NCBI GenBank assembly: GCA_037042185.1
Contig: JAXQJY010000028.1
Location: forward strand, 372,001 to 436,000
Reading direction: 5' to 3'
DNA: 64,000 bases
Source of the DNA: Sordariomycetes sp. S80-01Y
Lineage: Eukaryota > Ascomycota > Sordariomycetes
Made by a program: the position numbers and the translations under genes. The notes under the pieces are model-generated. The model was not told where the DNA came from and did not search any database. It worked only from the letters and a program-made list of their open reading frames with translations. This document shows positions 1 through 9,877 of this stretch, in pieces (the stretch's first letter is position 1; each line of letters begins with the position of its first letter).

Positions 1-986
1 AGGTTGAGCTGCAGCGCCAGCTCGAAGCCATGAACGAGGATTCGGACTCTTCATCTGACGATGAAGGTCCCCAACAGGCCACCCCCCAGGCTTCCACGCC
101 TACAGTCGACAACAGCCAGGCCGACAGTCAAGAGCTCGAGCGCAAGGCGGTGTCGCCGCCTCCGGTGCCAACCGTTGTGACCTCGCCTCCCGCTGAGACG
201 GAGAGCAAGAACCCTTACTTCAAGATGATGTCCCAGACTTCTGAGGCTTCATCGCCAGCTGCATCTAGCGGCGCCGCCGCTGCTCCCGTTCCCGCTTCAG
301 AGCCCGCTGCGCCTGCGGCTTCTGCTCCTCCCGTCCCTGATGCATCCACGAATCCCTTCCATCGCATCAAACAGGAAGCTGCCGCTGCTCCTCCGCCACC
401 CACGGGTCCTATCTCGAGAAGGCGTGCAGACTCTGATGACTGGAATTCGGACGGTGGCGATGAGTCGTCTGATGAGGATGATGACCGTCCCGGCGGTGGT
501 AACGCTGCTCAGCTTGCGTCCATCCTCTTCGGGACCATGGCGCCTCCTCGCCCCTTGTCTGCGGCCGGTAAGGAGTCTTCTCCCTCCAGCCCAGCGCCCG
601 CGGTCGACACTCCCATCTCATCCCCTCCTCCTCCCCCGCCCGGTCCTCCCCCAGCTCCAGCCGGTGAAGCCCCCTCGGCGCCGCCGCCGCCCCCTCCCAT
701 GCCTGGCTCGGACGCTCCCTCTGCTCCCCCACCACCGCCTCCTATGCCGGACAGCGGAGCTCCAGCTGCACCACCGCCACCGCCCCCAATGCCTAACGCG
801 GGTGCTCCTCCACCTCCTCCTGGTGGTCCTCCTGGTCCTCCCCCACCGCCGCCTGGAAATGCCCCGGCGCCGCCCGCTGGTGGCAGGCCGAGTGGTTTCT
901 TGAGCGAGATCCACGCAGGCAGGAGCTTGAAGAAGACTACGACGAAGGATAGCAGTGGCGCCGCTGTTGCTGGTAAGGTTTTGTAA
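1..986 (+). CDS. PAN1: PAN1 C-terminal part (actin/endocytosis regulator), 5'-truncated by window edge
   Basis: The frame is already open at base 3 and ends at TAA 984-986, giving the last ~327 residues. Visible in order: the end of an ELQRQLEA-type coiled coil; a Ser/Pro/Ala-rich linker; an acidic stretch ([19 protein letters not shown]) followed by [18 protein letters not shown]; a long polyproline tract of PPPPPP blocks; and a WH2-like actin-binding segment near the end ([14 protein letters not shown]). This order matches the tail of Pan1, the EH-domain scaffold that works with End3 and Sla1 and activates Arp2/3 at cortical actin patches during endocytosis. The EH domains lie outside the window. 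No intron is seen in this part. The identification rests on domain order and on my memory of the conserved acidic/ILFGTM block, not on an alignment. Confidence 0.85.
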   Translation, partial: VELQRQLEAMNEDSDSSSDDEGPQQATPQASTPTVDNSQADSQELERKAVSPPPVPTVVTSPPAETESKNPYFKMMSQTSEASSPAASSGAAAAPVPASEPAAPAASAPPVPDASTNPFHRIKQEAAAAPPPPTGPISRRRADSDDWNSDGGDESSDEDDDRPGGGNAAQLASILFGTMAPPRPLSAAGKESSPSSPAPAVDTPISSPPPPPPGPPPAPAGEAPSAPPPPPPMPGSDAPSAPPPPPPMPDSGAPAAPPPPPPMPNAGAPPPPPGGPPGPPPPPPGNAPAPPAGGRPSGFLSEIHAGRSLKKTTTKDSSGAAVAGKVL

Positions 987-2171
987 GAGGCCAGGAGTGT
1001 ATTAGCTTAGTGTAGTAGCCTCTCTGAGAGATGTCTATATATCATATTGGATCGTTCTCGGCTGAACATATTCCTGACTTTCTCGTGGACATGACCTGAT
1101 TGCTCATAGCTCATTGATCTCCATTTCGTAGAAACAGCCCATCCCTGGGCCAGGCGATGAACCTCGGACGCGCGTCCATCAACCTCACATTTGTGCTTTG
1201 TGTTAAGATCGCATCAAGTCTCGCAAGGCCCGCGTCTTCCGCAGCGGTCACGGAAGCCGAGGACGATATGTCGTGCTTCCCTGCTGTGTCACGAGAAGCT
1301 TCTCCATGGTCGGGTGAAGGGCCAACAGAATTCGCGTCAACATTTCCAAGCTCAATCATGTCGGCTCATCACTTCGCCTTCCTGCTCCTGTCTTTCGGGC
1401 AGCAGTGGTCTCTCTAGCGTTCCGCGCTAGATGCGCTGTCAATGTGCGTGAGCCTACCCCCGCGAATAAGACCTAGGTTGTGCAAGATTAGACGTTTATG
1501 CAGACGGCGTTGCCGAATGCTCAGCGTCCAGGAACAGGGAACGCTGGCGTATAGTAATCAGGCACACATGATAGCATTTTTACATGGAAATCAGGGAATC
1601 GTGGAGGTCTCAGATCGGGTTTCTGTTTCTCGCATTGGGCCGAATCCACCACCATCGGAGGGAAACTGGATTCCAGTTCCACCTCTATCCAAGCTGGGGA
1701 GTTCGGCAATTGGAATTTGGCGCGCGACTTTAGCGAAGTGCTAGCACTTAATATCCTGGCTCAGTGACGTCAAGAGTCATTTGAGAGGGAACCGGGGAGT
1801 TGATGGGATGTGGAGTTGTGGCCTGGCCGGACAAGGCCTTAAACGTGAATCTCGGAATTTGCAGGCCGCCATTGGGACTAAGAAGTGCCTACTAAGCCTA
1901 CCTACGTCGTACGGTGGGGCCTGACGATTCTTTCCTTCACGAAGGTCAAACGATGATGAATCGAATGCTACGTGCCTGGCAAGTGAAAAGCTCGAAACCT
2001 GGACAGATCTTGCTGAGGCGCTGGAATTCAATACCCCGTATCGATAGCAGCGCGAGCTGGGAGCCGACGCCCAAACGGTTCGTTTCAGCATTCTGCAACG
2101 GGCTCACACAAGCAGGAACTTTACAGATCTGATCGAGCGATGTCGAGTCTCTGATCAGGTTTCTGATCTGC

Positions 2172-2193
2172 TGGTGGTGGTGGTGGTGGTGGT
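2172..2193. repeat. (TGG)n microsatellite
   Basis: Seven uninterrupted TGG units in the gene-free stretch upstream of the forkhead gene. Not in a credible coding frame. Confidence 0.9.
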
Positions 2194-2296
2194 GTGCTGC
2201 CCGTCAAGCCATGGATGGTAGCTCTAGTAAGGTTGGCCGCGGCCGAGGCCAAGCGTGCCTCAGAATGGCCGTGGCGAGCAAATCTGATTGGTCCTC

Positions 2297-2340
2297 GACG
2301 CGTCGAATCAAAACAAACGGGACGCGTCTGGACGCGTCTG
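2297..2340. promoter_or_regulatory. Cluster of three ACGCGT (MCB-like) boxes
   Basis: ACGCGT occurs at 2298-2303, 2322-2327 and 2332-2337. The last two lie in a tandem 10-mer (GACGCGTCTG twice, 2321-2340) and the first in the palindrome GACGCGTC. ACGCGT is the MluI cell-cycle box bound by MBF-type (Mbp1/Swi6, Res/Cdc10) factors in fungi. In budding yeast the forkhead gene HCM1 is itself a G1/S target. The cluster lies 1.4 kb upstream of the forkhead ATG at 3713. That it is functional is inference. Confidence 0.5.
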
Positions 2341-2537
2341 GCCGACCTCAAGCGACCAGCCCAGGCCGCCACGGCGAGCAATTGATTCGATAGCCACGAA
2401 ACCCCCTCTTTGTCGCAGCCCTCACGCCTGCATTGGCCTTCGGTTGATTGCACGATTAGACCTGAAGCTTAATCAACATTGTTGGCTGAGCCATCGCTCC
2501 GGCCCTCGCCAGCACCAATATCTGCGGTCTTGTTGGG

Positions 2538-2567
2538 ATTGCGCACTACCTGGCATTGCGCACTACC
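2538..2567. repeat. 13-bp direct repeat (ATTGCGCACTACC)
   Basis: Two exact copies start at 2538 and 2555, 17 bp apart, in the forkhead upstream region. Meaning unknown; it could be a duplicated protein-binding site. Confidence 0.7.
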
Positions 2568-3568
2568 AGAGCAGGTTAAAGCGAGGCGCAGCTGAGCTCT
2601 TTCTAAAGGGAGACGATCGGAGCGGCGGTGACATAATTCTGATCGAGAAGAGGGCCCGAAGACACCGGCGCTAAGGGAGGATTTTTGCATCGCCAGACCT
2701 CACCACTGAACTTTACGCGCTTCGTGTCGCGTCCTTGGGCTATCCGATCGAGTCCACTGAATTCCAGCCGGAGACGGGCGCCGTGACACCTCGCACCATC
2801 TCGACTGCAGACGGGCTCATCTAGGACTTGTTCACCTGTTGCCGCTCCTCTGAGCATCTTCAGCATTCATCAGCCTCCTGGCCTGCTGCGGACCGTACCT
2901 TCTCATACATACATACAGCCTATCGATCAGCCATCCAGCCGCCATCGGCAGAAGCAACAAAAAGGGAACGGGCGGCCAGTCGACGCGACATCATCCCTCG
3001 CACCAGGCCCAGGTCGACCCCTGCTCGCTTCGTGTCAGACCTGGCACGCCACGTCCAATCATTCGTGTCTCTGACCATCCCTTGTGTCTTTCACGGGCTC
3101 CACACGCGACCTGATTCACGGCCGTGTGCTGACTTGTCCGCTGGCAAACCATTGGCCCGTCGCCCACAAGAGAGGCACACTGGCACCTGCCTGCTTGGAG
3201 TCTCACCACTGGCACTGCACCTTCAGTTGGATCGGAGCACGTCTGTCTCTGTCCAACCCAACCCGACCTAACCTTCCCGTCTCGCCTCAACTCTCGTCTC
3301 CCATCCCCTCCTCGACTCTAACCCCCGTCAATCAATCAATCAACCACCACGCCTCTTCGACTTTTCACTATCGCGATCCCGACGTCAATCCCGATCGACC
3401 ACTATCATATCATTGACACGCTCGCTTTTGCTCAACGCCTGCATTCGACTCGCGCACTTCAAGACAGATACAGCCCCCTACTCGTCCACGGCCCTCAGCT
3501 ACGCGTTCTTCAACGCATAACCCTTTGGCATTGTGTGATAAAGTCATTTAGTCCACTTAGAACATCAG

Positions 3569-3663
3569 GTGAGTGCCTCCTAATCAATCCTCCGTCGGTC
3601 TGCACACGCCATCCACCTTCAGCTCGCCATCCACCCGCGACACATCACTAACCATCCTTGTAG
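3569..3663 (+). other. Probable intron in the 5' leader of the forkhead gene
   Basis: A GTGAGT donor (after AACATCAG, 3569), a CACTAAC branch site near 3647-3653 and a TTGTAG acceptor ending at 3663 lie in the right order and spacing for a 95-nt fungal intron. The first ATG of the forkhead frame follows 50 nt downstream. This is a motif-based prediction. Confidence 0.6.
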
Positions 3664-3712
3664 CCACTTTGGACTCGATTGGACTCGATTTCGCTTCATC
3701 GCTCGGGCCACG

Positions 3713-5941
3713 ATGGCCCTCAACACGCCGTTTGGCCGCTCCGACGACTCACCCCAGATATTCCAAGACTTCGATACCTTCTCCTCAGACGGCTTCGATA
3801 TCCACCAGACGAACCCTATGACCAGCCACGCCCCAATGCCCAACGTCACCCGTCCACCGAGGCGAGCTCTCGGCGACATGGACTCCAACACGATTCTTAA
3901 ACCTCAACAGGCAACGCGCCAAGTGATCTCCCCTCACAAGATGGGCTTGCAGAGTCGGTCACCGCTCAAGCCAAAGGGTCTGAAGAAGCTCAACAAAGTT
4001 GCTATGCCACCTCCGAGTCGAAGACCTTCCACGGACAACATCCACAAAAAGCCCGTCATGTCGAATTTCAAGACAGGCCACCACCGACAGTCATCGCTTC
4101 CCACATCACAGCAATGGGGCAACGACAACGCCCACTTTCAGGTCTTCGACCCTAGCAGCTCCTTGGGAGACATCACACCAAATGTCAACGGGAAAAGGGT
4201 CTTGATGGAGGCTGCCCCCATCACTCAGGATGCCAGATCCGCGAAGAGGGCCAAGAAGGAGCACAACGAGAGCAGCGATGCCACGGAGCCCCCAGTGCAG
4301 TACGAGCTGCCTGCCCCAGAGTCGTTCCCTCCAATTTACGACGACGGGAAAAAGCCCGCGCTCAGTTATGCCCAGCTCATAGGCACAGCCATTCTTCGCT
4401 CGCCTCGCCGGAAACTCACTCTCAACCAAATCTACAACTGGATCTCTCAAACCTTCTCCTTTTACGACATCAACCAGAATGGGTGGCAAAACAGCATCAG
4501 GCATAACCTCAGCCTGCACAAGTCATTCGCCAAGGTTGAACGACCGAAGGACGATCCCGGCAAAGGACACTACTGGACCATCGTTGCTGGCTGCGAGGGC
4601 GAGTTTCTCAAGCGACGTCCTGTGCGCAAATCTCTCCAGAGCGCCGAGAACGTGCCGGTCATGTCGACGAGCATGGAGCCTTCCCGTCCGGCAACAGCAC
4701 CAGCAGCAGAGCCCACCCTGCCTCCGCCTGCGCGCAATGCCCATGTCTCGGTGCCGCGTCCTCAAGAGATGAAGATGCCATCTTCTGACGCTACCATTCC
4801 CGAGATCCCTAGTGACGCTACTGAGGAAGTCGTGGACAAACAAGTGGAACCCGAGGCAGAGGCAGAGCCTGTCTTCAACACGACCCTCTACTCGCCTGCT
4901 CCAGCCGCCATGAACTCGTCACCACCCGTGCCGAGATTTCACCAAATGCCTTCGGGGACTCCCCAGGTCAGCCGCTTCTCGATTCCTCAGTCTTCTCAAG
5001 TCAAGCAAGAGGCCAGTTGCCCCAATGACAGCGGCTACATCTCCTCTCTCGACTCATCGGCCCTGCGCCCAAACAAGAGGGAAGCGCAGTGGAGTTCTGG
5101 AGGCAGCAAACCACGCAAGAAGCGCGGTGTTGGGGGAAGTGGCCGTGCTGAGGACGCGATTCGACGTATTCGCAACGCCAACTCCTCGCCTCACAGCCCT
5201 ACCAAGAGTCGATCAAGGTCAATGAATTCGCTCATTCCCTCCTCGCCTGTCAAGGCTATGCGCAAAGGCAACCCCTTGACGCCCGCGCCCAAGTTGAGGC
5301 CGCCGATGCAGCCGCCGCCATCGATCTCACCCCGGGTCAACCTGGAGCTACACAGGAAACAAATGGCTGCCTTGACTTCACCCGGACGACAGGCTAATAA
5401 CCTCGCCGAGGTCATCCCCTTCAGCCCCAACTTCAACCTCGAGGAGGAGACCCTTTACATGAACGAGTTTTGCTACGACAGCAACACCAACAACGACATG
5501 TTCTCGTTGGATAACATTCCGTGGGAACTGCAGATTGGTATGCTGCAAAACGACTCCCCTCTCAAGAAGTCTATTCAACGTTCTGCCTCCACCGGCAATC
5601 TTCCTATGTCTGCCAAGGCAAAGAAGGCCATCACATCCGCGCCATCCCTCGGTCTTCCGAACCAGTCGCCACTAGATTTGTTCGACACGCCTAGCAAGGC
5701 CTTCGGCAGCTCCCCGTTCAAGTTTCTTGAGCGACAGGCCGCCCTTCCCCAGCCGTCGCCGAGCAAGTTCGTGTCTCAGAAATACTTGGACACAGCTTAC
5801 GATGACAAGGAGAATGAGGGGTGGGAAGTCAACGGTGATGAGCACCAACAGCCCATCCACAACCCCTTCGCTCAGGCTTTCCCTTCGGACGACACTGAGT
5901 CTGATTTTGACATCACTCAGGGCTTTGCTCACATCGGCTGA
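3713..5941 (+). CDS. Forkhead transcription factor, Hcm1/Sep1 type
   Basis: One uninterrupted frame of 742 aa. A forkhead (winged-helix) DNA-binding domain spans about residues 213-300, from KKPALSYAQLI through LTLNQIYNWISQTFSFYD to WQNSIRHNLSLHKSF (recognition helix, from about 258) and ends at GHYW plus a basic patch (EFLKRRPVRK). No FHA domain is visible, which separates it from Fkh1/Fkh2 and favours the Hcm1 (S. cerevisiae)/Sep1 (S. pombe) group, regulators of cell-cycle, septation and cytokinesis genes. The rest is Ser/Pro-rich with many SP/TP sites, as expected for a CDK-regulated factor, and a basic RSKPRKKRG-like patch may be a nuclear signal. The ATG at 3713 is used because the frame is closed upstream and it follows a likely leader intron. 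The long upstream region carries ACGCGT boxes. The subgroup call is from memory of the domain, not a tree. Confidence 0.85.
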   Translation: MALNTPFGRSDDSPQIFQDFDTFSSDGFDIHQTNPMTSHAPMPNVTRPPRRALGDMDSNTILKPQQATRQVISPHKMGLQSRSPLKPKGLKKLNKVAMPPPSRRPSTDNIHKKPVMSNFKTGHHRQSSLPTSQQWGNDNAHFQVFDPSSSLGDITPNVNGKRVLMEAAPITQDARSAKRAKKEHNESSDATEPPVQYELPAPESFPPIYDDGKKPALSYAQLIGTAILRSPRRKLTLNQIYNWISQTFSFYDINQNGWQNSIRHNLSLHKSFAKVERPKDDPGKGHYWTIVAGCEGEFLKRRPVRKSLQSAENVPVMSTSMEPSRPATAPAAEPTLPPPARNAHVSVPRPQEMKMPSSDATIPEIPSDATEEVVDKQVEPEAEAEPVFNTTLYSPAPAAMNSSPPVPRFHQMPSGTPQVSRFSIPQSSQVKQEASCPNDSGYISSLDSSALRPNKREAQWSSGGSKPRKKRGVGGSGRAEDAIRRIRNANSSPHSPTKSRSRSMNSLIPSSPVKAMRKGNPLTPAPKLRPPMQPPPSISPRVNLELHRKQMAALTSPGRQANNLAEVIPFSPNFNLEEETLYMNEFCYDSNTNNDMFSLDNIPWELQIGMLQNDSPLKKSIQRSASTGNLPMSAKAKKAITSAPSLGLPNQSPLDLFDTPSKAFGSSPFKFLERQAALPQPSPSKFVSQKYLDTAYDDKENEGWEVNGDEHQQPIHNPFAQAFPSDDTESDFDITQGFAHIG

Positions 5942-6593
5942 GTTATACTTATCTCGATCAATTTGCCGGAAACTCCAAGCCTCTTGATCGCTTTGACGAA
6001 TAAATGAATCGACGCAGAGGGGAATAATTAGAAGAGGTGGATGCATGCCACCAGACTTACGACATGTCTACCAACGCCTCACGGCTAGGCATTGCTATGA
6101 AATTGCACGACTTTTTATGGAATTACGCCACCAGTTGGCGAAACAGGGAGGAATCAGGCGTATCGTAGCTCGGAAGAGGGCATTGCAAGCGCTGCTGAGC
6201 CCGGCAGATTGGACGCCACGGAAGTTTTGAGTTCTCTGGATTAGGAGTCTGACAAGGATCGGACAGGGATAGCCGGCGCGAAAGGATAACGATGCATGCT
6301 TTATTACATCTGGCTTTGTGCTGTATTTTGGACTTGCACTTCGCGGAGGATTGGACTTGGCCGTAGCCTGCTTTTAGCGCTTTATTGAACATGTGCCTTG
6401 AACCACGCGCTCTGCTGCTGCTGCTTCTCGATGTGGTATGATTGTGTGGTTATTATAAGGGTATCGTAATCGCTTTACCAGATCAACGCCTATATCAGAA
6501 CCTAAACGCCTTCCTCGTAGTTCCAACCGGTACCAGTGCGAGCCCATCTATAAAAATAGCATTAAGGAGACGCCAGGTACGTCCCTGCCAGGC
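5942..6593. other. Convergent 3' flanks (forkhead / ATG101)
   Basis: About 650 bp between two converging genes, with AT-rich patches as expected for 3' untranslated regions. No coding frame or RNA gene is recognised. Confidence 0.6.
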
Positions 6594-7362
6594 TCAGTAA
6601 ATCCGCATTCTCGACGCCCAGCTCGTCTCCTTCTGGTCGATATTGATCTTGTACGGAAATGGATTCGCAGAAGTCTGCGTTGTTATCGGCGGAATGTGCT
6701 CCTTGTGAGAGTTCGCAAAGGTAACAATCTTCATTGCTGAGGTCAACAGCGTTTGCTCCATCGCCCTCCTCACCTTTGCTCGTTCTTCCGCCACGTCAGC
6801 ACTGTACTGTCCGCATGCAGGGCCGTGACTTGACATACCGCTCTCCGTCCTCGGCTCGGCAACCGTGACCTTGACAGTCCAGCACTCCCAGCAAATCTCC
6901 TCGTCACCCCGGCTAAGCCATGTGGCCTTGCGACGCTTCTTCTCGAAGAACTGGACGGCCATCTGACCGCGTCCGCCAGCGTTCCCCGAAGCAAACGAAG
7001 AGGAGCGCTCGGCCTCGAGCTGGCGGCTAAGGGCGGAGGCGCGTTGGTCGATCATGGTTTCGAGTTCGTCGTCGTCGACGTAGGGGAGGGTGAGGTCGAG
7101 GACGTCGTGGGTCGAAGGGGTGAGGGAAGGGAAGAAGCGATGGAAGAAAATAGTGTGAAGAATACCTGCATTTCCGTCAACAACATGTTTGCCTAGGGTT
7201 CTGCTGGGCTGCCGAGCAAACTCGAGGGCGGATGGGAGTCGAAGATAGGGCTGAGGTGGGATGACGCGGGGCAGACGGCCGCTTACCTTTGACTACATCG
7301 CGCACACTTCGCGGATCGGTGAAGACATCGAGAATAAACTCAGTGGGCTCTTGGTGCTCCAT
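6594..7362 (-). CDS. ATG101: Autophagy protein Atg101 (HORMA domain)
   Basis: Three exons on the minus strand: 7362-7287, 7165-6839 and 6784-6594 (197 aa). Start MEHQEPTEFILDVFTDP. Exon 2 supplies LHTIFFHRFFPSLTPST, LTLPYVDDDELE and MIDQRASALSRQLEAERS. Then come the hallmark VQFFEKKRRKATW, ICWECWTVKVTVAEPRTES and, after the second intron, ERAKVRRAMEQTL and HIPPITT, ending ASRMRIY. This is the Atg101 family pattern over its whole length. Atg101 pairs with the HORMA domain of Atg13 in the Atg1/ULK autophagy-initiation complex of most fungi and animals (absent from budding yeast). The second intron (6785-6838, 54 nt) has a GTATGT donor and GCTGAC branch; it is a multiple of three without a stop, so a gene finder may read through it. 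The gene is divergent from PEX3 across ~470 bp. Confidence 0.93.
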
Positions 7363-7831
7363 GTTGTCGTCAAACGAGGTCGCGCCAGGCGTCGCTCGCG
7401 TCGCTCTCCGTGGGCCTCTGTTGCGTTGAGGCGAGATCGAGCGAGATAACGACGCGGGAAGCCGAAACCGATCAACGTCACACCGTGACCAGTGGCATCA
7501 TGAGCCTGAGTCTGAGGAGGGGCAGGTGGGTCCCGGCTGTGGTTACACGAGCCACAACCCCGTCGGTGCTGCTCCAGCCACACGTCTCAAGGGGCCGAGG
7601 TAACCTGAAGCTGGCGATGAGCTCACCTCTCGCATCCGGGACCGGCCATCTCAGACCTGGACCTGGCTGGACCCTTCTCCCCAGATTCTGCTCCTTGCTC
7701 CTCAACTCCACCTCACCTTTTCTTCACACGCTAATTGATTTCTTACGGTCCCCTCCCCCAAACAAGGTCGATCTTGGGAAAAGGTACACCTCTTTGGATT
7801 AGCCCATGGTCGAAGCTTAGACGCGCCAAAC
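7363..7831. promoter_or_regulatory. Shared divergent promoter, ATG101 / PEX3
   Basis: 469 bp separate the two start codons, so both promoters lie here. It contains CCGAGG at 7595-7600 (reverse of CCTCGG, the core reported for fatty-acid regulators FarA/FarB in Aspergillus) 232 bp before the PEX3 ATG. It also has an inverted repeat GTCAC-acc-GTGAC at 7477-7489. Several in-phase frames read through this stretch but none looks like protein. Confidence 0.55.
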
Positions 7832-9435
7832 ATGTTCTCGTCGGCGCGCGGCTGGCTGCGCAGGAACCGCACGCCCATTACTATCGGCATCGGCGTCGTC
7901 GGCGCTGGGTATGCTGTCACGCAGTATGTTCTCTCCAAGATCAACGACGCGCGGGAGCGCATGAGCAGCGATCGCATTGCGAAAGAGAAGTACGGCCCAG
8001 CAACATACTCCTGTCCTCGAGCACGTCACTAACACGCCCCAGCCTCCGACGACGTTTCGAGCAGAACCAGGAGGACTGCACCTACACCATCCTCGCCCTC
8101 CTCCCCACCGCAACGACCAACATCCTCGAGGCCATGCCCACCGAGAGCATAACCTACGAAATCCAGCAGATGAAGACGGCCAAGAGCGTCAAGAACGGAG
8201 CAGAGGGACCACCGAGCATCGCAGATACGAGCCTGACATCCGAGGAGGAGAGCAAGAGTAACATGGGCGCAAGCATGCAGAGCGAGAGCGGCGTGCATGC
8301 GAGCCAAATCACCACGCCAACGCCTTTTGGTGCGCAGGGCGAGGAAGGCAAGCAGGATGGCGGGAAGAGGAAGAGCAAGAGGCAGCTGTGGGATGATCTC
8401 ACCATCAGTGCAGTGACAAGATCCTTCACACTCGTCTACGTCTTGGCTCTATTGACGATGCTCACAAGGGTCCAGCTCAACCTGCTGGGGCGAAGAAGCT
8501 ACCTGTCTTCGGTGGTTGCGCTCGCGACGAGTGCAGGGTCGAACACCATCTCATTGGAGAACCACGATGATGACAACGCCGAACAGAGCTATGGAAGTGA
8601 TTTCGATACCAATCGTAAATATCTGGCCTTCAGCTGGTGGCTGCTGAACAAGGGCTGGATCGATATCATGAACCGCGTGGACAGCGCCGTGCGCACTGTC
8701 TTTGGCAGCCTGAGCCCTAGGGATCTAGTCAGCTTCAACCGGTTTTCTGATCTCACCATGGAAGTGCGGAAGCTAGTGGAGGGCAGCTCTCCGGAAGAGA
8801 GACGAGAGGCAGAATGGCTGAGGTTCTTATTGCCGCCCAAGGAGGAGGAGGATGGTGTTCTCAGGGAGTCGCGCATCTTGGAAGATGACGCGGCGAAGAG
8901 ACTACAATCGTCCCCCGCGGCTCTGAGGCGGCTACTGGACGAGACGGCTGATCTCATCGAATCGCCTGCTTTCTCACACGTGCTCACCCTCCTCCTCGAT
9001 GCTGGCTTCTCGACGCTGGTGGATAAGAAGCTCGCCACAGAAGCATTCGAGTTCCCGCAGCCCTCACAAGAAGGCCTCCTCATCTCAGACAACGCAGAGT
9101 TGAAGGGCACAAAGGTTATCCTGCTGCCCAAGATTCTATCTGTCCTAACCCGCCAGGCCCACGTGGTAGGCAACGGGATGCCGAACGAGTACCTGCAGGA
9201 CATGGAGCAGGTCCGCGACCTCGAGGCTTTCGCTGCAGTGGTCTACTCCAGTAATTGGGAGAACGAAGTCCGCGAGGATGGCTTGATGGACAGTGCGATT
9301 CACGTCCAAGCCCCCACCGCGGGAACTCCTGCCGAAAAGCCTACCTCTATTGAGGAGAGCGCCGTGCTCGTGGAGGAGGGGCCCAGTGACCTTGAGGCTG
9401 CTTGGGCGCGGGCCGTGACTGAGAAGAAGCCATGA
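7832..9435 (+). CDS. PEX3: Peroxin-3 (Pex3), peroxisomal membrane biogenesis factor
   Basis: Two exons, 7832-7989 and 8043-9435 (516 aa), with a 53-nt intron (GTACGG donor, CACTAAC branch, CCCCAG acceptor). The N-terminus MFSSARGWLRRNRTPITIG is a positively charged peroxisomal targeting segment followed by one membrane helix (about residues 14-35). The junction restores AKENLRRRFEQNQEDCTYT, then ALLPTATTNILEAMP and ITYEIQQMK, all typical of fungal Pex3. The cytosolic part carries the Pex19-binding fold (FSWWLLNKGW, VDSAVRTVFGSLSPRD). Pex3 anchors the Pex19-cargo complex and so starts insertion of peroxisomal membrane proteins. The ATG at 7832 is chosen over an upstream in-track start because conservation begins there. 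It converges with BET5. Confidence 0.95.
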
Positions 9436-9877
9436 AGTGTACTTGTATTTTGTAACCAGGATCATTTTGCTGAGCACATGAGGACAGGAGTGAGGAAGAT
9501 AAATGTAGATACGGTTGGTTGAAGGACTGATTTGGTCCTCGCGTGGGTATCTATTCATGATAGAAGACGCCGGTTGGCGTTGGGCTTGGCCTTTTTCTAT
9601 AATCATCGCTTGAACTTGCCTCTCCTGCTGCCCTGCAAGCGGCCATCTATGCAATCGCTCGCCGGAATACCCTCCGGTAAGAGCAGCTTCGCGTCCAGCT
9701 TGACATATTCGCGCATGTCTCCTCTCGACGCTATGGACCACATATCATGGAGTGTAATCGCCCACGTCTGGCGTCTTTGGGCCTCGCCTTGTTCGTTTCC
9801 GCCGGGGCGCCTCTGGTCTTTCCAGGCGGCGCGGGTAGATTCGCCGCGCTTTGCTTAACTAGATCCTTTTGCTAGGA

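Larger units (their letters stand above)
987..3568. other. Intergenic region: PAN1 3' flank and long forkhead-gene promoter/leader
   Basis: No reading frame here looks like a protein. The right-hand kilobase (about 2840-3560) is strongly C/T- and CA-rich, like fungal promoters and 5' leaders, and includes a CAAT-type short repeat at 3327-3345. It also holds a TGG repeat (2172-2193), three ACGCGT hexamers (2297-2340) and a 13-bp direct repeat (2538-2567). It most likely serves the forkhead gene, because PAN1 runs towards it and ends at 986. Confidence 0.6.

Noticed and set aside
8589-9203. 204-codon antisense frame inside PEX3
   Set aside because: Mirror of PEX3 coding sequence; Ser/Arg-rich as expected for an antisense shadow.
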